A stretch of DNA of 64,000 nt, from the NCBI RefSeq assembly GCF_009663685.2, contig NZ_RCOG02000032.1:674382-738381 (forward strand), written 5' to 3'. The notes beneath the pieces were generated by a model. The model was given only the letters and a program-made list of their open reading frames with translations, made no database searches and was not told the origin of the DNA. Positions 51,792-58,378 of the stretch are shown in pieces. The translations under genes and the position numbers were made by a program. Numbering within the stretch: the stretch's first letter is position 1; each line of letters opens with the position of its first letter. The DNA comes from Cupriavidus sp. U2 (GTDB lineage: Bacteria > Pseudomonadota > Gammaproteobacteria > Burkholderiales > Burkholderiaceae).

Positions 51792-52259
51792 TCAGGCGGC
51801 GTGCAGGCTGGCGAGGTGGAGGCTCGACAGCAGGGCCAGCGCCATCTGCAGGACGATGACCATTGCGGTGCCGGGGTTGCGCAGGCAGGTTTCCACCTGT
51901 TCGCTGCGGGGCTGGCCCAGCAGGCACCACGTGCAGAAGTGCTCGCAGTTGTTGGTCAGCAGGTGGTAACGGTTCTCGCCCAGGCGGCTGCGGGCGCGCG
52001 ACACGGCTTCGGCGCCCAGGTAGCGGGCGCAGGGTTCGGACTTGGCCGTCACGCCGTGGCCGTCGGCAAACTGTTCGAGCGTGGTTTCTTCCACGGGACC
52101 AGCGTGCAGCGCGTGGCAGAAGCCGGCGTAGTGGATGACGCGGCCCTGGCCGACGTAGATGCCATGGTGCGCGTAGCCATTGCGTTCCGTCACGAGATGG
52201 GCGCCGGGCAGGTAGGCATCTTCCAGGCGGCTGACTTGTTGTTGGTCTTGGGCGTTCAT
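51792..52259 (-). CDS. LRAT-domain (NlpC/P60-like) putative acyltransferase with C-terminal membrane anchor
   Basis: A 155-aa protein of the lecithin:retinol acyltransferase-like thiol enzyme family. The catalytic set is complete: His32 in AHHGIYVG, His43 in VIHYAG and Cys105 in NNCEHFCTW. A hydrophobic helix at residues 132-150 (AMVIVLQMALALLSSLHLA) gives the same layout as vertebrate PLAAT/H-REV107 proteins, with the active domain in the cytoplasm and a C-terminal anchor. Family members transfer or remove acyl groups through a thioester. The gene is divergent from the GG-leader protein gene. A sigma-54 promoter lies 60-75 bases upstream. Its natural substrate is unknown. Confidence 0.85.
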   Translation of the reverse strand: MNAQDQQQVSRLEDAYLPGAHLVTERNGYAHHGIYVGQGRVIHYAGFCHALHAGPVEETTLEQFADGHGVTAKSEPCARYLGAEAVSRARSRLGENRYHLLTNNCEHFCTWCLLGQPRSEQVETCLRNPGTAMVIVLQMALALLSSLHLASLHAA

Positions 52260-52319
52260 GGCAGGTCTCGGTTCGGTGTCGGTGGCTGGCAGCCAGGGCT
52301 GCGTCGGTGCCTACCCAAC

Positions 52320-52335
52320 CGCATCAAGCGTGCCA
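52320..52335 (-). promoter_or_regulatory. Sigma-54 promoter of the LRAT-domain gene
   Basis: On the minus strand TGGCACGCTTGATGCG. The -24 box TGGCACG is perfect, and the -12 TGC has correct spacing with one mismatch. The predicted start site is near 52309, about 50 bases before the ATG. Confidence 0.75.
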
Positions 52336-52637
52336 GACCACCGTATCGACGGCGGGACAACGGCTGGCGGGGAATCGGCAAATTCGAATCGCGCGAATTC
52401 GTCGGCGTATGCCCAACAGCGTTGGCCGGATTGTGTTGGCGCGCGACCGGCATTGGGGTGAGGCCCGCGAGCAGCAGGACGTCAGCGCAGGGCCAACGCC
52501 TGGCGGCCGCATGCTGACGGCGCCGCCCCACCAGTTCCGGCCGGCTGTTGGCGCGTGCCCAACGCGCAATCAGGCCAATGCCTCACATGGCTCGCACAAT
52601 GGGTACGGCATGCGCCCCAATCATCACAACGGCGCCG

Positions 52638-52653
52638 TGGCACACCGTTTGCT
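52638..52653 (+). promoter_or_regulatory. Sigma-54 promoter of the GG-leader protein gene
   Basis: TGGCACACCGTTTGCT fits TGGCAC-N5-TTGCT at every consensus position. The predicted start site is near 52664, about 33 bases before the ATG at 52697. Confidence 0.85.
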
Positions 52654-52696
52654 CCTTACCGGCAGACCCTTTCGATGCCAGCCTCAGGAGACCATC

Positions 52697-52987
52697 ATGG
52701 CTACGCTCACCATCCGCGACCTGAACACCCAACGCGCACTGGATTTCCGGGCCATGTCGGCCGTGCGGGGCGGCGGCGCGCCGTGGGTGTTCGGCTGGAT
52801 CCAGCCTTATGTGGCGGCGCGCCCCAGCGCGTTACCCGTCGTGAACTTTTACGAGATCAACTACAGCTTCTATGCTGATCAGATGAACAACCAGTTCCAG
52901 AACGTGAACGTCCAGAACACGGCGCCGAATTCGAATATCACGGTCGATGCCGGCATGGACGCCCGCAACAAGGGACGGCTGGTCTGA
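52697..52987 (+). CDS. Double-glycine-leader secreted protein (candidate cargo of the C39 exporter)
   Basis: A 96-aa protein with CAGGAG seven bases before the ATG. The first 26 residues form a double-glycine leader: Gly25-Gly26, with hydrophobic residues at -4 (Val23), -7 (Met20) and -12 (Leu15) relative to the cut, the pattern read by C39 peptidases. The remaining 70 residues have no cysteine. They are aromatic at first (PWVFGWIQPY ... NFYEINYSFY) and then rich in Asn/Gln (NNQFQNVNVQNTAPNSNI). A consensus sigma-54 promoter lies directly upstream, and a C39 exporter operon with a sigma-54 activator is 5 kb away. It could be a bacteriocin-like or signalling protein. The function is inferred, but the leader is clear. 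Confidence 0.82.
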   Translation: MATLTIRDLNTQRALDFRAMSAVRGGGAPWVFGWIQPYVAARPSALPVVNFYEINYSFYADQMNNQFQNVNVQNTAPNSNITVDAGMDARNKGRLV

Positions 52988-53089
52988 GCCCTGCAGCATC
53001 CGGCAGGGCTTTCGCGGTGACTTCCAAATTCCCGGCGCCCCGGGGGCGCCATACGCGCAAGCCGGTATCGGCCCGCGCTGGAGCATGCC

Positions 53090-53869
53090 GTGACCTGCGT
53101 ATCGCAATTCCGCTGGACTTCGGCCGCCTGCACAGACGTCGGACGGGTGCGGGCACGCAATGAAGACGCCTGCCTGGCCATGCCCGAGCGCGGCATCTGG
53201 GCCGTGGCCGATGGCATGGGCGGCCACGCGGTGGGCGACTTCGCCAGCCGCGCGATCATCCAGGCGCTATCGGCGCTGCCCGAGCCCGACAGCCTCGATG
53301 GCGCCGCAGAGAGCGCGCGACTGGCCATGCAGACCGTCAACCAGTTGCTGATCGAGGAAGCGCTGCGGATGAAGGTGCGCGTGATCGGCAGCACCGTGGT
53401 GATGCTGCTGGCCTGCGAGCGCCGCTGCAGTTGCCTGTGGGCCGGGGACAGCCGGCTCTACCTGCTCCGCGACGGCCACCTGAAACAGCTGTCGCGCGAT
53501 CACAGCCAGGTGGAACGGCTCAAGGCGCGCGGGCTGATCACCGCCGACGAGGCCAAACACCATCCCGCCCACAACACCATCACGCGCGCCGTGGGTGCGG
53601 CAGCCACGCTGGATCTGGAACGGCTGACGCTGGAGATCGGCGATGGCGACGTGTTCCTGCTCTGCAGCGACGGGCTCAGCAACGAAGTCGAGGACGACCA
53701 GATCGCTGCCCTGCTGGCCCCGGGCATCGCCGATCCGGCGGCTGCCGCCGATGCATTGGTCAAGCAGGCGCTCGACAATGGCGGCCGCGACAACGTGTCG
53801 GTAGTGGTCATCCGCGCCGAGGACATCGGCGGCGGATCGGACATGACGCTGCTGAATCCGGAGGTTTGA
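53090..53869 (+). CDS. PP2C-family serine/threonine phosphatase
   Basis: A 259-aa cytoplasmic phosphatase. Metal-binding and active-site motifs are DVGRVRARNEDA, AVADGMGGH, WAGDSRLYLLR, LCSDGLSNEV and GGRDNVSVVVI. Translation starts at GTG 53090 after a GGAG site. It follows the GG-leader gene by 102 bases in the same direction and could share its sigma-54 transcript. No partner kinase is in the window. Confidence 0.9.
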   Translation: MTCVSQFRWTSAACTDVGRVRARNEDACLAMPERGIWAVADGMGGHAVGDFASRAIIQALSALPEPDSLDGAAESARLAMQTVNQLLIEEALRMKVRVIGSTVVMLLACERRCSCLWAGDSRLYLLRDGHLKQLSRDHSQVERLKARGLITADEAKHHPAHNTITRAVGAAATLDLERLTLEIGDGDVFLLCSDGLSNEVEDDQIAALLAPGIADPAAAADALVKQALDNGGRDNVSVVVIRAEDIGGGSDMTLLNPEV

Positions 53870-54033
53870 GGCAAGGCAAACGCAGCACACATTGCGGACG
53901 TTTCGCATGGCGATTCGAGAATCGTCTGTTTGTGTTATTGCGCCACGTGGGCAAGATGAGCGACAAGCGCCGCGGCATGTGTTTCGCACACACGGCGCGC
54001 AGCGCTTGCCCCTCGATGCCCGGAAACCCTGCA

Positions 54034-56670
54034 ATGCACCTGCCCGCCAGTCAGCCACGTCGCGTCACCCGAGCATGTATTGTCGCAACGGCGCTATGCA
54101 CGCTCATCGCGACAGCCTTCACGCATGCCGCGCCACCGCGCATGTACTACTCCGCGTACCCGATCGGCGTATATTTCGACACACCGCAAGAAGCCTGCGA
54201 CAACCTGAACAACCACCTCTACGCCTCAGATTTCTGGAGATACGACGACGCTGACCGTCAGTGCATCCACGCTACAGGCTCCTTTCATGTTGGTGGGCGC
54301 CTTCGTTGCGCTCCCGATGCATCCGAGCCCGGGCTCGATATCGGCCCCGAAGACCAAAGATGTGGAGGGCCGTTCTTCTGGGCCGGCAGCACACCCGTTC
54401 GCGACATCGAAGACGAAAGCTGCCCGCTGGGCAATCCCGTCGCCGTCGGCACCGGAGTCAAAACCCAGAAAGAACTTGACATTCCGGGTACGGAGCACGT
54501 GCCGGCGCTCGAACGGACGTACCGGTCCGAGGTCCGTTTCGCGGCGGCCGACGGCTTCGGTCCGAATTGGACGCACCAATGGAACCGGCAGATTCAGAAT
54601 CCCGGAGTGTCACCCGATTCGATCTCGGTACTGCGTGGTGATGGCTCTGCCCGAACTTTTCAGAAATCCGAAACCGGCTGGATCGCGGTGAGTGGACGCG
54701 ACGCGATAACGCTGACATCAGGAACGAATGGAAGTATTGGTTGGCGATACTTCAATGCCACTGACCATTCCTTCGAAACCTACGACGCCCGGGGTCGCCT
54801 GCTACATATCGTGGCACGCAACGGCAGAACTATCACGCTGACTTATGGCGAAGGCGGACAGCTTTCACGCGTGGAAAATCACTTCAAACAAAGCTACACC
54901 TTCCAGTACGACACAGCCGGACGTATCGCTTCGATCACCGATCCAACGAACCGCACGACGCGATATGAGTACAACCCATGGGGCATGCTCGCCGTCGTGG
55001 TGCATCCCGATGGCACGCGGCGCACGTACCATTACGAGAATTCGCCATACCGATCGATATGGACTCATCAGCTGACCGGCATTACTGACGAAGCCGGGGT
55101 CCGCTATTCCACCTATGAGTACGACGCCCAAGGACGCATCAAGAGCACCGAGCGGGCGGGCGGCGTTGACCGGGTCACGTTGGTATATCTCAGCGAACTG
55201 GAGACTGCACGGACTTTCCCCTACGGCTCTCCAGCCACGTTATACCGACAGATTCGTATTGGAAATCGACTGCGCCCCGCGTCGATCGAGGGCCCACCCC
55301 CGGAAGCAGGCGGTACGAAATTTATCGTGTACGACGCGACGGGAAACGTTGCACGCACCGTAGATTTCGAAGACCGGGAAACGCAGTACACGTATGACCA
55401 GCAAGGTCGCGAGACGCAGCGTATCGAAAACCCGGGTCTACCGGATAAACAAGTGACCTCAACGGAATGGCATACCGGCTGGAATTTGCCGACGCGAATC
55501 GCCAGGCCGAATCGCGTGGACACCATCGAGTACGACAGCGTTGGACAACCCATTCTGCATACCTGGTTCGCAACCGCAGACGCAACTGGCGAAATGGGCT
55601 ACGGGGCACCACGGGTTGACGCCATAGCGAGCGTTGCGTGGACCTACGATCACAACGGCTTGCTGACCAGCCTGACTGGACGGGAAGACACTCGAATCGT
55701 GGACCGGTGGACTTTCTCGTACGACGCACAGGGCAACCTCGCGACGGCAACCGACGTCAACCGCCGCACCTCCCGCGCCTTGGCGTACGATGGCGCGGGA
55801 CGGTTGCTTGAGGCCATCGACCTGAACGGGATCCGACTGAAATACGTCTATGACGCGCGCGCCCGCCCTGTGGCGTATCACTACGGAGCCAATCTCACAA
55901 CGTACGCGTACGACGCCATTGGCCAATTGACGCGGCAGACCGGCCCACATGGCCGTGAGACCCACTACAAGTACGACGCGGCGCACCGGCTGGTGGATGT
56001 TCAGGAGAACGGCTCGAGCTTGGTCGGCAGCGATCCCTTCATTGAACCCGGCGCGGTAGATCATACCGATCCAGCCGCGGACAATGTGGGCGCAAATCCG
56101 TTTGATCGTTGGTTCGGGTGGCTGACCAGGATCTTCACATGGCTGTTCAGCCCGGCGCAGGCTCAGGCAGTCCCCGTGCCACCCCAGCCGCACGTGCTGG
56201 GCGCCGCCACATCGGTGCCAGACACCTACACGCCATCGCCTTGGGACAACCTGGCGTACGGGACGGGATCCAGGCGTCCTTGGGAGTGGCTTGTTATCTG
56301 GACACAACGGATAGTCAATATTTGTACCGGAAAAAGTAAGCGGGAAGAGCACCGAGGCCGTATTCACGCACAGGGTGTCGACTATCCAAACGCAGGGATT
56401 GGCGATGCGGAAGCTTGGGCTCAGGCTCATCCCTTGCCTGTAGTGGCCGGCCTGGTGAAGTTGGACGCGGTCGTAGCCCGAATGACAAAAAGGCAATATC
56501 ACAACCGTACCCAGGCAATTGATCGAGCGCGCAAATATATGATTGACTCAGCGAACGCGGGCGGGATAGGTCAAAGAAAACGGACCTTTCACAATGACAA
56601 AATCAGAAACGCCGGCGGCTCAGAGCGCGTCGACATAGACGTTCTATCCGGACGGGCATTCATACCATAG
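54034..56670 (+). CDS. Sec-exported Rhs/YD-repeat protein with putative C-terminal toxin domain
   Basis: An 878-aa protein. A signal peptide (RRVTRACIVATALCTLIATAFTHA, cut near residue 32) is followed by a DUF6531-like N-domain (CPLGNPVAVGTGVKTQKELDI, about residues 135-155) and many YD repeats (YDARGRL, YDTAGRI, YDAQGRI, YDQQGRE, YDAIGQL; about 230-660). After a hydrophobic linker (FDRWFGWLTRIFTWLFS) comes a unique C-terminal domain (about 770-878) ending RVDIDVLSGRAF. That domain resembles, from memory, polymorphic toxin type 34. The usual Rhs shell-closing motif (YDPxxGRFxxxDP) is missing. A small immunity-like gene follows after nine bases. The start at 54034 is chosen for the signal peptide. 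Base composition is lower in GC than the flanks. Confidence 0.85.
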   Translation: MHLPASQPRRVTRACIVATALCTLIATAFTHAAPPRMYYSAYPIGVYFDTPQEACDNLNNHLYASDFWRYDDADRQCIHATGSFHVGGRLRCAPDASEPGLDIGPEDQRCGGPFFWAGSTPVRDIEDESCPLGNPVAVGTGVKTQKELDIPGTEHVPALERTYRSEVRFAAADGFGPNWTHQWNRQIQNPGVSPDSISVLRGDGSARTFQKSETGWIAVSGRDAITLTSGTNGSIGWRYFNATDHSFETYDARGRLLHIVARNGRTITLTYGEGGQLSRVENHFKQSYTFQYDTAGRIASITDPTNRTTRYEYNPWGMLAVVVHPDGTRRTYHYENSPYRSIWTHQLTGITDEAGVRYSTYEYDAQGRIKSTERAGGVDRVTLVYLSELETARTFPYGSPATLYRQIRIGNRLRPASIEGPPPEAGGTKFIVYDATGNVARTVDFEDRETQYTYDQQGRETQRIENPGLPDKQVTSTEWHTGWNLPTRIARPNRVDTIEYDSVGQPILHTWFATADATGEMGYGAPRVDAIASVAWTYDHNGLLTSLTGREDTRIVDRWTFSYDAQGNLATATDVNRRTSRALAYDGAGRLLEAIDLNGIRLKYVYDARARPVAYHYGANLTTYAYDAIGQLTRQTGPHGRETHYKYDAAHRLVDVQENGSSLVGSDPFIEPGAVDHTDPAADNVGANPFDRWFGWLTRIFTWLFSPAQAQAVPVPPQPHVLGAATSVPDTYTPSPWDNLAYGTGSRRPWEWLVIWTQRIVNICTGKSKREEHRGRIHAQGVDYPNAGIGDAEAWAQAHPLPVVAGLVKLDAVVARMTKRQYHNRTQAIDRARKYMIDSANAGGIGQRKRTFHNDKIRNAGGSERVDIDVLSGRAFIP

Positions 56671-56679
56671 GTTACCGGC

Positions 56680-56928
56680 ATGCGCACTATCTATGAGATC
56701 TGGGAAGCCATCGCCGAGAGCGATGGTTGTAGTCAGATTGCGTTACTCCGAAAGGGCGAGATAGAGAAGGAGGCCTTGCTTTTCGAAGGGAAGCCGCGAT
56801 TGCTCAAGACATTCGAAGCCAACAGCTACAACGAGGCTTGCCAAGCCTATAACGACTTCTTCGGCTGGGGGAAATATCACCCGATGGATGACGATCTGGG
56901 AGACTGCAATGGTGACGAAAATCTATGA
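56680..56928 (+). CDS. Probable immunity protein for the Rhs toxin
   Basis: An 82-aa acidic soluble protein, starting nine bases after the Rhs stop codon. It has no signal peptide, an N-terminus IYEIWEAIAESDG and a C-terminus GWGKYHPMDDDL. Small size, acidity, lower GC and position directly after the toxin tip are the usual signs of a cognate immunity gene. I do not recognise the family. A decayed second copy overlaps its end. Confidence 0.7.
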   Translation: MRTIYEIWEAIAESDGCSQIALLRKGEIEKEALLFEGKPRLLKTFEANSYNEACQAYNDFFGWGKYHPMDDDLGDCNGDENL

Positions 56929-57002
56929 AATCCGGGACGACTTCCTGAGCGGGGAAAAAATACCATCCGATGAAGGAGGATCTGGAGGGGGGCAATGACT
57001 GA
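56909..57002 (+). pseudogene. Truncated, frameshifted second copy of the immunity gene
   Basis: ATG 56909, with GGGAG six bases upstream, opens MVTKIYEIRDDF, matching the start of the 82-aa protein (IYEIWEA). After the run GGGGAAAAAA the +1 frame reads KKYHPMKEDLEGGND then stop (57000-57002), matching GKYHPMDDDLGDCN of the intact gene. About 50 middle codons are missing. Read in one frame it makes only 29 residues. It is a remnant of a duplicated or swapped immunity gene. Confidence 0.75.
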
Positions 57003-57055
57003 AAAAGCCCGGCATCCGCAAATCCCTCCCTCGCCGATCGTCTGATCGCCCCGCC

Positions 57056-58378
57056 CTACTTCCCATCCGCCTGCCGGTTGTTCCGGAAATCCTTCGAGTG
57101 GATGCCGTGCTTCTTCAGCAGCATCTGGATGTGCGACCGGTTCATGTCGAAGCGGCGCGCCAATTCGGCCACGGTTCCCCCGACTTCCTGCAGCCCGCGT
57201 TCCAGGAAGGCCCTTTCGGCCTCGTCGCTGGCGGCGCGCTTGGCCTCGCTGAGCGATGTGGCCGTGCTCAGGTCGGTTACCGTTGCCTTGCCGCCCGCGG
57301 CTGCCACGGCCTGCAGCCCGGTCGGCCTGGGGCGGATGTCCTGGGGCAGATGGGCGAAATCGGCCGTGTCGCCGGCCAGGCATGACAGCCGGTACATCAG
57401 GTTGCGCAGTTCGCGGATATTGCCCGGATACTCGTAGTGCAGCAGGAAGTCGCGCAGCCGGGGCGTCAGCTTCAGCGGCCGCCGCTTGAGCTGGCCGGCC
57501 GCCTCGTCGCCGAAGTAGGCCACCAGCAGCGGGATTTCGTCGCGCCGTTCGCGCAGGGCCGGCAGCGTCACGTGGATCACGCTGAGCCGGTAGAACAGGT
57601 CTTCGCGGAACGTGCCCTCCTGGCTCATCCGGCGCAGGTCCTTGTTGGTGGCCGCGACGATGCGCGTATCGACGGCGATCACCTCGTCCGAGCCCACCCG
57701 CTGGATCTCGTGCGCCTCCAGCACGCGCAGCAGCTTCACCTGCCCGGTCAGCGGCAATTCCCCGATCTCGTCCAGGAAGATGGTGCCCGTATGCGCGCTC
57801 TCGAACTTGCCGCGCCGGTCGTTGGCCGCGCCGGTGAACGCGCCCTTCTTGTGGCCGAACAGTTCCGATTCGAGCAGGCTGTCAGGAATCGCGCCGCAGT
57901 TGACCGAGATGAACGGCTTGTCGTTGCGCAGGCCGTTGGCATGGATCACCTTGGCCATCAGCTCCTTGCCGGTGCCGCTTTCGCCGTCGATCAGCACGGG
58001 CAGGTCGGTCGGCGCAGCCTTCTCGGCGATTTCCAGCGATTCGAGCAGCCTGGGGTTGTCGCCGAACGTGCCCTCGAAGATAAAGCTTCGCTCCATCAGC
58101 GCCTGCCGCCGCTCGCGGGACGACATCTCCACCGGCTCGACCACTGCCTCGTCGGCCCCCGCCTCGCCCGTGGCCGACGCCGCCGCCACAAAGCGTTCCT
58201 TGTGCGACAGGCCCATGACCTCGTCGCGCAGTGTGGTGGCCTGCTTGAGCAGCTTCTCGATGTCGGGCCGCTCCAGCCGCGACGACCAGCGCAGCGTGGA
58301 GCGCAGGATCTCGATCCGCTCGATCAGGCCGGCGAACGATACGGCCGAAGTGACGGGGGTGGGGTTGTATAGCTTCAT
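57056..58378 (-). CDS. Sigma-54-dependent transcriptional activator (AAA+ / Fis-type HTH)
   Basis: A 440-aa activator. The N-terminal 100 residues have no recognised sensor and no receiver domain. The AAA+ domain (about 105-340) has Walker A GESGTGKE, the sigma-54 contact loop GAFTGA, Walker B FLDEIGELP and the arginine-finger region REDLFYRLSV. A Fis-type HTH (TVAELARRFDMNRSHIQMLLKKHG) ends it. The ATG at 58378 overlaps the exporter's TGA, so it is the last gene of the hlyD-ppi-exporter operon. It is the obvious candidate to drive the two sigma-54 promoters near 52.3-52.65 kb. Confidence 0.92.
   Translation of the reverse strand: MKLYNPTPVTSAVSFAGLIERIEILRSTLRWSSRLERPDIEKLLKQATTLRDEVMGLSHKERFVAAASATGEAGADEAVVEPVEMSSRERRQALMERSFIFEGTFGDNPRLLESLEIAEKAAPTDLPVLIDGESGTGKELMAKVIHANGLRNDKPFISVNCGAIPDSLLESELFGHKKGAFTGAANDRRGKFESAHTGTIFLDEIGELPLTGQVKLLRVLEAHEIQRVGSDEVIAVDTRIVAATNKDLRRMSQEGTFREDLFYRLSVIHVTLPALRERRDEIPLLVAYFGDEAAGQLKRRPLKLTPRLRDFLLHYEYPGNIRELRNLMYRLSCLAGDTADFAHLPQDIRPRPTGLQAVAAAGGKATVTDLSTATSLSEAKRAASDEAERAFLERGLQEVGGTVAELARRFDMNRSHIQMLLKKHGIHSKDFRNNRQADGK

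Larger units (their letters stand above)
52260..52696. promoter_or_regulatory. Divergent sigma-54-controlled promoter region with enhancer-like repeats
   Basis: No gene is supported between the LRAT gene and the GG-leader gene. Sigma-54 promoters point outward at both ends (52320-52335 minus, 52638-52653 plus). GTTGG/CCAAC elements lie between them at 52413-52425, 52434-52439 and 52547-52563. TGTTGGCGCG occurs twice (52434-52443, 52546-52555) with similar flanks. The outer elements lie about 90-105 bases from the nearest promoter on each side, a usual enhancer distance for bacterial sigma-54 activators. Confidence 0.75.

Noticed and set aside
51603-52517. A 304-aa plus-strand frame across the LRAT-domain gene.
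   Set aside because: It is the shadow of the LRAT gene, whose catalytic motifs are clear on the other strand.
53883-53920. Sigma-54-like promoter before the Rhs gene (AGCACACATTGC).
   Set aside because: The -24 and -12 elements are too close together.
56945-56970. Programmed frameshift at GGGGAAAAAA making a second full immunity protein.
   Set aside because: The needed shift is +1, which the run does not favour, and about 50 codons are missing anyway, so a decayed copy is the simpler reading.
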